Of a DNA stretch of 64,000 bases, positions 43,932 through 52,475 are shown in pieces. The stretch spans positions 186,001 to 250,000 of the forward strand of contig CAVRNQ010000001.1 in NCBI GenBank assembly GCA_963722555.1, in the 5' to 3' direction. The DNA is from Bog-366 sp963722555. Lineage in GTDB: Bacteria > Acidobacteriota > Terriglobia > UBA7540. Position numbers and translations under genes: made by a program. The notes beneath the pieces were generated by a model. That model searched no databases. It was not told the origin of the DNA and saw only the letters and a list, made by a program, of their open reading frames with translations. Each line of letters starts with the position of its first letter. The first letter of the stretch is position 1.

Positions 43932-44456
43932 CTATTTCAAAACCCTCCGTAAGACGATCATGAAGCAGGCGATATGAAAGAAGGCTTGGTAAATGGTAAG
44001 CGAGCGGTCATAGCGCACCACCAGTCGGCGGAAGTTACCGAGCCAAGCGAAGGTGCGCTCCACGATCCAGCGTCGCTTATAGCGGCGCAACACCCGGCCG
44101 TCCTGCGTCGGGGGTTTGCGTCGATTCTTCCGATGCGGGGCGATCAACTCGATGCCGCGCTCCGCCAGTTGCTCGCGCAAGGGATCGCTATCGTAGCCCC
44201 GGTCGGCAATCAGGCGACACGGCTTCTGGCGGGGACGGCCCGCACCATGCCGGCGCCCTACGCGGATCGTCGCGAGCGTCGCCTCGACGAGCTTGACCTC
44301 CGACGGGGAGGCAGAGTGAAGGTGGTTTCCCAAAGGAAGACCCGTGCCGTCAACCACCACCATCCACTTCGTCCCCTTGCCCCGCTTGGTTTTGCCGACT
44401 CCCGAGCCCCTTTTTTCGCCGGAGCGAAACTGCCGTCCAGGAACGACTCGCTCCAC
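43932..44456 (-). CDS. IS5-family transposase, second frame
   Basis: 174-residue downstream frame of the transposase. Contains WMVVVDGTGLPLG, the second catalytic Asp in LIADRGYDSDPLREQL, and the Glu in RRWIVERTFAWLGNFRRLV. The ATG at 44456 is nominal; the working protein is made by a -1 shift from the upstream frame at a run of six A and four G (44407-44416 on the plus-strand numbering). The C-terminus ends 4 bp inside the right inverted repeat. Confidence 0.85.
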   Translation of the reverse strand: MERVVPGRQFRSGEKRGSGVGKTKRGKGTKWMVVVDGTGLPLGNHLHSASPSEVKLVEATLATIRVGRRHGAGRPRQKPCRLIADRGYDSDPLREQLAERGIELIAPHRKNRRKPPTQDGRVLRRYKRRWIVERTFAWLGNFRRLVVRYDRSLTIYQAFFHIACFMIVLRRVLK

Positions 44457-44746
44457 TTTAACTGTTGGCGTTCATTCAACTCGCCCAGAAAGGCGCGCCA
44501 GATCCCCAGCCAAATCCCTTGCTCTTCCCAATCCCGTAACCTTCGCCAGCAGGTCGAAGGCGCGGGAAACTCCTCGGGCATGTCTTGCCAGCGAGCTCCG
44601 CTGCGCAGAATCCACAAAATGCCTTCCAGCACTTTGCGGTCAGGGGCCGGAGGCCGACCGCCACGGGGTCGCGGCGGTCGCTTGGGGAGCAGGGGCCGGA
44701 TCTTTTCCCACTGGGCGTCGGTCAGCAACCGACCGTATCGCGCCAT
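44258..44746 (-). CDS. IS5-family transposase, first frame
   Basis: 162-residue upstream frame starting ATG at 44746 with GGAGG before it. Contains RYGRLLTDAQWEKIRPLLP, GGRPPAPDRKVLEGILWILR, CWRRLRDWEEQGIWLGIWRA and the first catalytic Asp in SESFLDGSFAPAKKG. After the slip site the reading is nonfunctional (Arg/Ser-rich). Together with the second frame it makes a typical ~270-residue DDE transposase. Confidence 0.85.
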   Translation of the reverse strand: MARYGRLLTDAQWEKIRPLLPKRPPRPRGGRPPAPDRKVLEGILWILRSGARWQDMPEEFPAPSTCWRRLRDWEEQGIWLGIWRAFLGELNERQQLKWSESFLDGSFAPAKKGARESAKPSGARGRSGWWWLTARVFLWETTFTLPPRRRSSSSRRRSRRSA

Positions 44747-44930
44747 CGGCCCTCCTCCTGGCGCTGTGCACTTCCGCGATCCTCCTCCACAGGAAAATAA
44801 CTATCGCAAATTCAGCCCGTTGTACAGGGTTTTGAAATGGCTTCTAGATTGATCCGCATAATACCCGAAAGATCGGTTTCTGACCCTTATAACACGCCGT
44901 GGAATCGGCGCATGCTGCGGCGACAATCCC

Positions 44931-45131
44931 CTCAGGCTCGCCCATCTCGGCCGGATGGCGGACGTCGTGGAAATAGATGAATCGCTTGACCCAATGGCAG
45001 TAAGCCTGCTGGGTGCGGACACTGTAGTGCCGGGCTGGCATGATCTCCACCACCCGGTCGTACAGCCTCGGAGCCGGGTGGCCAGAAAACAGCCCCAACG
45101 GTGATCGACGATAGGCCGGGGAGTTATTCAT
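44931..45131 (-). pseudogene. Truncated integron integrase (IntI-like)
   Basis: From an ATG at 45131 with a GGGAGG SD, 67 codons match the SAM-like N-terminal domain of tyrosine integrases of the IntI type: PRLYDRVVEIMPARHYSVRT, QQAYCHWVKRFIYFHDVRHP and AEMGEPE. Then similarity stops and unrelated codons run to a stop at 44844. The catalytic domain and the IntI-specific helix are missing. Its strand is the same as the cassettes. Confidence 0.75.
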
Positions 45132-45342
45132 GACGCCTAGCCTCCCAGGGATCCTCGGGCTGGCGAAAGGGTGAGGTAATTAGACAACCCGTCAACCTGC
45201 GATGCAAGTCCAAAATCCGGGAGCATTCCCCCAGGGCTACTGCGTTCTGTTTAGCGACGATTCCGTGGGGTCAATCCGCGGGTGGCGCATACGTTCCGCC
45301 TTATGGAATGTATGCGGCCCATAGAGATCGTATAATGATCGA

Positions 45343-45894
45343 GTGTTACGGCAGAAACATTATTACGGACTGAATCACCTCCATTACTTGACCCGCAGCA
45401 CGTATCGACGCGCCCGCCTCTTCGATTCGGAGAGGTTCAAGCGCCGGTGAGTTCGAACCCTGGATGAACTGCCAAGCGAATTCGGTTTCAAGATCATTGC
45501 ATATGTCTTGATGCCCGAGCATTTTCAGCTTTTGATCTGGCCCTCGGCTAATCCCAACCCTTCTCAAATTCTGCAGAAACTTGAGGATCGCACCGCCCTG
45601 TTTATTCTAAAGAATTTGAAAGATGATGCGAGCTATCCATGGTGTCGAAGGATGCTCAGTCGCGTTAAGTAGCCTCTCACTGTTCACCATGACGCTCACT
45701 TCCGGGTCTGGTAACGCGGGGGCTATGACTTGAACATCTGGAGTCCCAAGAAGCGGCAGGAAAAACTGAACTACATGGACGCCAACCTGGTCACCCGCAA
45801 GCTGGTTGAAAAACCCGGCGACTGGGCGCGGTCCAGTTGAAGATTCTATTTTCTGGACGATGCTTCCATACTCTCCATGGACCGACTGTTGTGA
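45343..45894 (+). pseudogene. REP-associated tyrosine transposase (RAYT), decayed
   Basis: One continuous frame of 183 codons from a GTG at 45343 to a TGA at 45892 reproduces the RAYT/IS200-like Y1 transposase family: LHYLTRSTYRRARLFDSE, KIIAYVLMPEHF, ILQKLEDRTALFILKNL, YDLNIWSPKKRQEKLNYMDA and WARSS then RFYFLDDASI. It is broken by four in-frame stops: TGA 45448, TAG 45670, TAA 45712, TGA 45838. The HUH motif reads HFQ instead of HFH. There are no frameshifts, so decay is by substitutions. Confidence 0.8.
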
Positions 45895-45931
45895 CCGCAT
45901 ACATGCCAGAATGCCGCGCGTATGCGCCACC

Positions 45932-46011
45932 CGCAGACCTGTCCTGGAGGTCCGCGGCTTTTCGTTGTCAATAGGGGACGAACCGCGGACCTTCAGAACA
46001 GGTCCGCGCTA
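45932..46011. repeat. REP-like doublet downstream of the RAYT relic
   Basis: Two inverted units: CAGACCTGTCCTGGAGGTCCG and CGGACCTTCAGAACAGGTCCG separated by about 25 bp. Each unit is itself a palindrome around CGGACCTGTYCTGNAGGTCCG. Close proximity to the RAYT relic fits the known RAYT/REP relationship. Confidence 0.75.
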
Positions 46012-46833
<822 letters not shown>

Positions 46834-47427
46834 ATGAAACGCAACCTGTGGGCACTAGTGGTACTGGCGTGGGTCATGACGGCGGGCTTGGCGGCCGCTG
46901 CCGACCGTTGGGTACACGTAAGAGTCATCGAAAATGGAGAAGACGGCGAACGCGTCCGCATCAATATCCCGCTGAGCTTGGCGGAGAAAGTCCTGCCGAC
47001 CATTAAGGCCGACAAACTTCGCGAAGGGAAAATCAAGGTGGACGAGCTCACCACCGACCAAGTGGACTTGCGTGCGTTGCTGGAGGCGGTTCGCGATGCC
47101 CAGGACAACGAGTACGTCACGGTGGATTCCCGGCACGAAACCATCCGCGTGGCGAAGTCGGGCGGCTTCATGCTGATCAAGGTTCAGGAGGGGCAGGCCG
47201 AGGGCGGCAAAACTCCTCACGATTCCGCGCGCAAGCACTCCTCGAATGTGGATATCAAGATCCCCTTTCCAGTCGTCGAGGCGCTGCTCTCGGGTGGAAA
47301 GGACGAAATCAACGTGCTGGCTGCGATTCGCGCCCTGGGCAATTACCAGAACATCGACCTGGTCACCGTGAACGATGCCGACAGCACGGTGCGCATCTGG
47401 GTGGATTCCTCAAACGTGGCCGATTAG
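46834..47427 (+). CDS. Exported protein, paralogue of 47547-48011
   Basis: 197 residues from the ATG at 46834 (GGAAGGAG upstream); the ATG at 46807 has no SD. Signal peptide (1-22). Two related blocks: RINIPLSLAEKVLPTIKA and VDIKIPFPVVEALLSGGK, each followed by short Asp/Val-rich strands. The segment VDSRHETIRVAKSGGFMLIK matches VDNRHEHVKIAKVGDALVID in the next gene. Function unknown. Confidence 0.82.
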   Translation: MKRNLWALVVLAWVMTAGLAAAADRWVHVRVIENGEDGERVRINIPLSLAEKVLPTIKADKLREGKIKVDELTTDQVDLRALLEAVRDAQDNEYVTVDSRHETIRVAKSGGFMLIKVQEGQAEGGKTPHDSARKHSSNVDIKIPFPVVEALLSGGKDEINVLAAIRALGNYQNIDLVTVNDADSTVRIWVDSSNVAD

Positions 47428-47445
47428 TTTGGCCTTGCCGCAACC

Positions 47446-47469
47446 GCGGGGCGTCCGGTGACGCCCCGC
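47446..47469 (+). terminator. Hairpin between paired exported-protein genes
   Basis: 10-bp perfect stem GCGGGGCGTC / GACGCCCCGC with a CGGT loop, 18 bp after the first stop. No T-tract. May partially terminate or stabilise the transcript. Confidence 0.6.
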
Positions 47470-47546
47470 CCCTCCCCTCGATGTAACGGAGGGGGCGCCG
47501 ACCGGCCGGGTGGAACCCGGATCCTGAGCAGGAAGCAGGTGCTATC

Positions 47547-48011
47547 ATGACCCCGAAAATGGCTTTCTTGGGAACAACCGTTGCCTTTGTCGCCCTGACC
47601 GGCGCCTTCGTCGGCAGCATGGGAGCGGTGCGCGTGGAGGTCAATTCCAAGCAGCCCGGCGGCGAACACATCCGCATAATCGCGCCGGGGGTGCTGCTCC
47701 CCCTGGGGGCCATGCTTGTTCCCAAGGCAAAAATCCAGGAGGCTGCGCACGAACTCCAACCGTGGCTGCCCACCATCCGCGCCGCCACCGAAGAGCTCTT
47801 GCGCTGCCCCGACGGCCCCTTGGTGCAGGTTGACAACCGGCATGAGCATGTGAAGATCGCCAAGGTCGGCGACGCCCTGGTCATCGATGTGGACGACGCA
47901 GGGGAAACCGTCCACGTCACCGTCCCACTGCGGGCTGCGGCATACGCCTGCAATCGCTTGGCTGAGGAAGCCCAGGCCGAGCCCGAGGCGACAGGGCGCC
48001 AGCCCATCTAG
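47547..48011 (+). CDS. Exported protein, paralogue of 46834-47427
   Basis: 154 residues: an N-terminal hydrophobic helix (about 5-27), then VRVEVNSKQPGGEHIRIIAP, and the shared motif VDNRHEHVKIAKVGDALVID. The C-terminus is acidic. It appears to be a shorter relative of the preceding gene. Both could bind a common envelope ligand; no evidence on which. Confidence 0.8.
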   Translation: MTPKMAFLGTTVAFVALTGAFVGSMGAVRVEVNSKQPGGEHIRIIAPGVLLPLGAMLVPKAKIQEAAHELQPWLPTIRAATEELLRCPDGPLVQVDNRHEHVKIAKVGDALVIDVDDAGETVHVTVPLRAAAYACNRLAEEAQAEPEATGRQPI

Positions 48012-48250
48012 CCCGCGGCAGTTCGGGGCGCTCGCGGGCCCGAGAGCCGCCCAGCTACCTGAGAAAAGGGCCCCCCGAGCTTACAGCCTGACTCCTGCGA
48101 GGGGGGAGGGATTTCTTTCGTTAATATTTAGTAAATACCCTGCCAGTTTGACGATGGTCAAGAACCGTGAAAGATTGTTTTTGTGATGGCGCCCTGAGGA
48201 AAAAGATGCTATGGTCAAGCCGCAGTTTGTTGTTGTAATCCCCGCGAGTC

Positions 48251-48288
48251 TCGCAAATACGAGCCGGGTTCGGCTCGGAGTTTTGCGA
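48251..48288 (+). promoter_or_regulatory. Long stem-loop upstream of the cold-shock gene
   Basis: TCGCAAATACGAGCCG and CGGCTCGGAGTTTTGCGA form a ~15-bp stem with a GGTT tip, 87 bp before the cold-shock ATG. Could be part of a structured 5' leader, or a terminator for 47547-48011. Confidence 0.5.
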
Positions 48289-48374
48289 TCCGAGGTATTA
48301 CAGGTGCCGTCGGGGGTCCCCGCCGTTGCCATCCGCACAAATTGCCAAATTATCCTTATTAGGGTGCTTGCAGC

Positions 48375-48578
48375 ATGAAAGAACAAGGGACAGTTAAGTG
48401 GTTCAATGCCGCCAAAGGTTACGGGTTCATACAACGTGAAAGCGGCGAAGACGTATTCGTGCATTTCTCGGCTATTCAGGGTGATGGGTATCGCTCGCTT
48501 GAAGAGGGTGCTCGAGTAAGTTTTGAAGTCAAGACGGGCCCCAAGGGATTGCAAGCGGCGAACGTCGAGCGCGTCTAA
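48375..48578 (+). CDS. Cold-shock domain RNA chaperone
   Basis: 67 residues, a full CSD: KWFNAAKGYGFIQ (RNP1), VFVHFSAI (RNP2), and the C-terminal SFEVKTGPKGLQAANVERV. Binds single-stranded nucleic acid and melts RNA structure. CspA family. The region between 48190 and 48374 probably includes a long leader. Confidence 0.95.
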   Translation: MKEQGTVKWFNAAKGYGFIQRESGEDVFVHFSAIQGDGYRSLEEGARVSFEVKTGPKGLQAANVERV

Positions 48579-48900
48579 TCCCCCCAAGTCACGGTCGCTC
48601 GGCCGCTGCGGGGTAAGAAACCTTCGCTCCTTGGGAGATCGTCAAAGGGGGTGGAGGTTTGCCTGCCTGAGGGGAATTGTCATCCTGGGGTTTGGCGAGT
48701 TGTGTCGCGCGAGGCAGCAGGGGGAGTTCTGTTGCCCCGTCTTGTTCGTTTCCGAATCAACGGGGCACCTACACACAAAGTGACTGTCACAGCCGGCCCC
48801 GCCACGCTGCCGTCTGTTCTGGCAATCCCCGTACGAGATGAGTTTGCCCCCCTCAAGGCTGCCTTTCTTGTGGCAGCCCACCGGCGCTGCAATTCCCTCT
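48579..48900. other. Gap after the cold-shock gene
   Basis: About 320 bp, no gene. The word GGGGTAAG / GGGGAATT tracts are GC-rich but no perfect hairpin was identified. Confidence 0.4.
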
Positions 48901-49371
48901 ATGCGCATTCCCGACTCCGGCCGCGTGCGCTGGCGCATCATCCTTATCCAACTCGCCATCGTGGCGGGTCTCGTAGCTTTCTATAAGCTCTTTCTCCCGC
49001 ACTGGGAGCGCCTGGAAGCCGCCCGCCAAGCGGCCGAGCGCGAGCGGAAGATTGAAGCCTTCTTTCAAGAGGTTGTGGTGGAAGACACCGCGCACGAAAT
49101 CGATGTCCCCGGGGAGGGCGCTGGGGCGAAGCGGCACCCGCAGAGGCTCCGGGCGACGCTCACGCTGGGGGAAGTGGAAGCCGCCCTCGGCGCGCCCGAC
49201 GTCGCCAGCACCGACTTCCGCAGCGGCCAGCACCTGACCTGGATCGGCACAACCCACCAGATGGAGGGCTCCTTCAACCTCGGACGCCTCTATGGCCTCG
49301 CCCGTGAAGACCGCTCGACCGGCCATGGTGTGATGGTCTTCGAATCCATCTGGGCGTGGCACCCGTACTAG
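48901..49371 (+). CDS. Membrane-anchored protein of unknown function
   Basis: 156 residues from the ATG at 48901 (no clear SD; upstream ATG at 48838 also possible). One transmembrane helix (about 12-33), a charged coiled coil (ERLEAARQAAERERKIEAFF) and a C-terminal domain LRATLTLGEVEAALGAPDVA .. HLTWIGTTHQMEGSFN. The end FESIWAWHPY is Trp/Tyr-rich. No recognised family. Confidence 0.62.
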   Translation: MRIPDSGRVRWRIILIQLAIVAGLVAFYKLFLPHWERLEAARQAAERERKIEAFFQEVVVEDTAHEIDVPGEGAGAKRHPQRLRATLTLGEVEAALGAPDVASTDFRSGQHLTWIGTTHQMEGSFNLGRLYGLAREDRSTGHGVMVFESIWAWHPY

Positions 49372-49505
49372 CGTCAATACTGCTCGCGGATGCGTTTTCA
49401 AGGAGACAGTTCCCTGCTTGACCCCAGAACCCCCTCATCCCCGGCCCTTTTCCCCCTTGGCGGGAGAGGGTGGAAATCACCCATCCCACCCTCTCCCCAA
49501 GAAGG

Positions 49506-49590
49506 GTAGCGCGGACCTGTCCTGTAGGTCCGCGGCTTTTCCTTGCCCATTGAGGACGAGCCGCGGACCTACAGAACAGGTCCGCGCTAC
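49506..49590. repeat. REP-like doublet
   Basis: TAGCGCGGACCTGTCCTGTAG and CTACAGAACAGGTCCGCGCTA in inverted arrangement about 30 bp apart; same family as at 45932, 53593 and 722. Confidence 0.8.
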
Positions 49591-49637
49591 ACCCACTTTT
49601 GCTTCTTGCTCTTCCTGCTTGGGTGGGGGATAACGCC

Positions 49638-51563
49638 TCAGTCGTCGGCGGTGAGCTCGTATATTTTCGCGTCGATAAAGAGCCTAAACAGCACCGGATC
49701 GAGAAGCCGCGAGTTCACTTCCTCGCCGATGATGGCCAGGGCGCGCTCGGCGGGTACGGCCCGCTTATAGGGCCGGTCACGCGCGGTGAGCGCGTCGAAG
49801 ATATCGGAGATGGTCATCATCTTTGCCTGGAAGGGAATCTCCTCCGCCCCCATGTGGAAGGGGTAACCGGAGCCGTCCAGTTTCTCGTGATGCGCTTTGG
49901 CGATTTCGGGGACGCGCTGCAATTCTTTCGTCCAGGGAATCTGGCTCAGGAAGCGGAAGCTATGGATGACGTGCGACTCGATCTGCAGGCGCTCGTCGGA
50001 ATTCAAGCTACCCTTGGCAATGGAGAGCAACTGCAGCTCCTCCGGGCTGAGCAGAGGCTCGGTCGGGCCGGATGGATCCCGGAAGCTCCAGCCCGCAATC
50101 TCCACAAGTTTCTCGGAGGTTTTCACCGGCAGCACCGTGGGCTCGTTAGCCTCGAGGATGTTCTGCATGAACTCGTCAAGGTTTTGGAGCGCGCGGCTCT
50201 CCTCGCCCTCGATCTCGGCGAAGGACTCTTCAAAGCCCTGATTGCCCTGGCGCAGCACGTGGTCGAGCTTCCGGCGATAGCCCTCGAGTTCGAGGGTCTT
50301 GCGAATGCAAAGAAAACGTTTCTGGATGAGCTCGAGCTGCGGGGGGTAGAGCTTCTTGGCTTTAACCAGGACTTCTTCGCGCACGCCGACCTTGCCAAAG
50401 TCGTGCAGGATGGAAGCATAGCGGATCTCGCGAATGTCCTCACGCGTGAAGTGCACCTCCCGGTAAGGGCCGGACTCCAGGCGGTCCACGGTTTCCGCCA
50501 GCGCCACGGTAAGTTTGGCGACGCGCTCGGAGTGGCCGAAGGTTGTGGGGTCGCGCGATTCGATGGCCGTAACGGAAGCGCGCACGAAGCCTTCGAACAG
50601 CTTTTCAATATCGCGGTAGAGCAGGTTGTTTTCGAGCGCCACGGCGGCCTGGCTGGCGAGCGAGGAGGCTAGCTCCTGGCTGCGCGGCGAAAACGGGCCG
50701 ACTTCTTCCGCCACCGCCGCGAGCGAGGTCAACTTTGCTTCCATGTGTTTCTTGGAATTGATGAGCTGCAATACCCCGATCACTTCGTCCTTCTGGTTCT
50801 TCATGGGAAGAACCAGCATGGACCGCGTGCGGTAACCGAATTTCTGGTCAAAATCGCGATTGAGCCGGAAGGGAAGGTTCCGGATGCGATAGGCGTCCTT
50901 GATGTTGAGGACCTGACCCGTGGCCGCGGCATAGCCCGCGATGCTGCCCGTGTCGATGGGCAGGGTGAACTGCCGGAAAGGAACCGAATGGCTGTCGCTC
51001 TGGGTAAGCTTGAAAACCAGGTGCTTGCCGCCACCGGGTTCTTCCTCCAGGAGGTACAGCGAGCCGGCGTCGGCGATAGTGATTTCGCGGCTCTTGCTCA
51101 GGATGAGCTCGAGCAGCGCATCGGTGTTGCGCTCCGTGGAGAGCGCCACGCCGATCTTATTGAGGGTCTCGAGATCGGAAACCGCACGCTGCAATTCCCG
51201 GCGCGTGCGGCGGCGTTCCTCTTGCGCGCGCAGGTATTCAAAAGCGCGCTCGATCGTCTTCTCTAAGACCAGACCTGGCACTTGGTGCGGGAGCACCGCG
51301 AAGATACGTGGGTGGAGCTTGGCTGGAGGGCGCGCCCTGCCGTCCAGAAAACAGATGGCACGCCAAGCGTCCGCCTTTGGCGCCGACTTGGCAAGACGGG
51401 CAAAATCCTTCCCGGCGGCGTCGGCCAGCAGAACCGCAGGCAATTCCCAGGCCGGGAGCTTTCCCTCGTCGCGCTCGATGGGGATGAGGCGGTATTTCTT
51501 GCTCAACTTCCGCAAAACCGCGCGCGCCACAGGGGGGCGAAAATAATAAAGGTTAGCCGGCAT
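49638..51563 (-). CDS. GAF/HD-GYP domain protein (c-di-GMP phosphodiesterase-like)
   Basis: 641 residues. An N-terminal response-like segment of ~130 residues with no clear Asp site is followed by a GAF domain (about 135-310: LETLNKIGVALSTERNTDAL, LVLPMKNQKDEVIGVLQLIN) and a C-terminal HD-GYP domain with ILHDFGKVG and HHEKLDGSGYP. Also FGHSERVAKLTVALAE at the start of the HD region. Proteins with both motifs usually hydrolyse c-di-GMP to GMP. The GAF domain is the likely sensor. Confidence 0.93.
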   Translation of the reverse strand: MPANLYYFRPPVARAVLRKLSKKYRLIPIERDEGKLPAWELPAVLLADAAGKDFARLAKSAPKADAWRAICFLDGRARPPAKLHPRIFAVLPHQVPGLVLEKTIERAFEYLRAQEERRRTRRELQRAVSDLETLNKIGVALSTERNTDALLELILSKSREITIADAGSLYLLEEEPGGGKHLVFKLTQSDSHSVPFRQFTLPIDTGSIAGYAAATGQVLNIKDAYRIRNLPFRLNRDFDQKFGYRTRSMLVLPMKNQKDEVIGVLQLINSKKHMEAKLTSLAAVAEEVGPFSPRSQELASSLASQAAVALENNLLYRDIEKLFEGFVRASVTAIESRDPTTFGHSERVAKLTVALAETVDRLESGPYREVHFTREDIREIRYASILHDFGKVGVREEVLVKAKKLYPPQLELIQKRFLCIRKTLELEGYRRKLDHVLRQGNQGFEESFAEIEGEESRALQNLDEFMQNILEANEPTVLPVKTSEKLVEIAGWSFRDPSGPTEPLLSPEELQLLSIAKGSLNSDERLQIESHVIHSFRFLSQIPWTKELQRVPEIAKAHHEKLDGSGYPFHMGAEEIPFQAKMMTISDIFDALTARDRPYKRAVPAERALAIIGEEVNSRLLDPVLFRLFIDAKIYELTADD

Positions 51564-52048
51564 CGCCTTTCCAAGTCCCTTAGCTCAGGGGGATTATACG
51601 CCAATTCCCCCCTGTGAGGTGCAACGCGCCATCGCGAGGGTGAACAAAATACGGCGCCGCCCCTAAAGTCGAACGCCGTATTGCCGATCAGTCAAGATTG
51701 GGATAGAGGAGAGCCCGCTTGACGCGCGTCAATTTCATGCGGACTCAACTTAAAGGGGACTAAAGAGTCTGCGGAAAAACCCTCCCGCCATGTCATTCCG
51801 AGCGAAGCGAGGAATCTCGCCCTGCGCATTTTCATGAACATACGAGATTCTTCCTTCGCTATGCTCAGGACCGCCTGCGGCTCCTCAGGATGACAGCGCC
51901 TACGAGTTTCTCCGCAGCCTGTAAAGCGCCTTCGCAAATCCCCTGGTAGGAAAGGGCTTACCGAATCCTTCCTGCGCGGTGAACCCTTTTCGGTCGCAGC
52001 GAATCAAACTTATTAGGTAATGCTGTCGGGAAAGGAGATGAAGCAAGA
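51564..52048. other. Intergenic region with a dispersed element
   Basis: 485 bp between divergent genes. Contains the AGGCTGC-family copy 3 at 51768-51921. Nothing else recognisable; the GTG start of the next gene lies 11 bp after AAAGGAG. Confidence 0.5.
51768..51921. repeat. AGGCTGC-family dispersed element, copy 3
   Basis: About 154 bp from TCTGCGGAAAAACC to TCTCCGCAGCCT, with internal TGTCATTCCGAGCGAAGCG and CAGGATGACAGCG words. Shorter than copies 1 and 2. Confidence 0.7.
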
Positions 52049-52411
52049 GTGGTTGCAACTAATCTCAACAGTCTATTCACAGGTTTTCTCAAGTTGTCAA
52101 TTCTGGCCGGAGGAGTTCTCTATTCCGGCCTCGTGCTGATGAGCTATAGGACCGACGGGCCGCAGCCTCGCCCAGTATTCAATCTGCAAGACCCGGGGCG
52201 TTCGGCCGAGCGGTTGTTCCTGTGGCTGGGGGTGAAGGCTCTGGCGTGGGGTGTGCGGATTGCCGCCCGGACCTTTGGGATGCTCACGGAGGCTTCGGCA
52301 GAAATTGGTGATTGGTACCTCGACCAGCGCGCTCCGGAAGTTCAAGCATCGTTTCGTGCGCGTTTCCGCGAGCAAGTCTTGGCACGTACCGCGCTTCACT
52401 TGCGGCCTTAA
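52049..52411 (+). CDS. Small membrane-associated protein
   Basis: 120 residues from a GTG at 52049 (AAAGGAG, 52031-52037). One N-terminal helix (about 12-32) and a second amphipathic helix around ERLFLWLGVKALAWGVRIAA. The C-terminal half is charged. No recognised family. Divergent from the HD-GYP gene and convergent with xerC. Confidence 0.62.
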   Translation: MVATNLNSLFTGFLKLSILAGGVLYSGLVLMSYRTDGPQPRPVFNLQDPGRSAERLFLWLGVKALAWGVRIAARTFGMLTEASAEIGDWYLDQRAPEVQASFRARFREQVLARTALHLRP

Positions 52412-52475
52412 GATCGAACTCGTTGACCCACCCCGGCCCGGGCTGACGCGGGCCCAGGGAAGCCGCCCGCTTCCC

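Larger units (their letters stand above)
43928..44844 (-). mobile_element. IS5-family insertion sequence (IS427-like)
   Basis: 917 bp. Terminal inverted repeats GAAGCTATTTCAAAACCCT (43928-43946) and its complement with one mismatch (44826-44844). A TA on each side (43926-43927, 44845-44846) is the likely target duplication, as in the IS427 group. It carries two overlapping transposase frames. It separates the integrase remnant from the first cassette. Confidence 0.88.
40912..45131 (-). mobile_element. Degraded chromosomal integron with five cassettes
   Basis: From high to low coordinates: a truncated integrase remnant (44931-45131), an IS5-family insertion (43928-44844), and five minus-strand genes each followed at its 3' end by an imperfect inverted repeat with attC traits (43362-43433, 42892-42949, 42312-42393, 41486-41551, 40912-40982). 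The genes are unrelated, small, and start 17-80 bp after the preceding attC. This alternation of one gene and one attC defines gene cassettes. Two adjacent attC sites would be chance; five in phase with the genes are not. No intact integrase is present, so this is a frozen or CALIN-like array unless acted on by another IntI. Confidence 0.82.

Noticed and set aside
44844..45131. 95-codon frame as an intact small integrase
   Set aside because: Similarity ends after residue 67 and all catalytic residues are missing.
45448..45840. Stop-codon recoding (selenocysteine or pyrrolysine) in the RAYT frame
   Set aside because: All three stop types occur and the HUH motif is also changed, so decay is the simpler reading.
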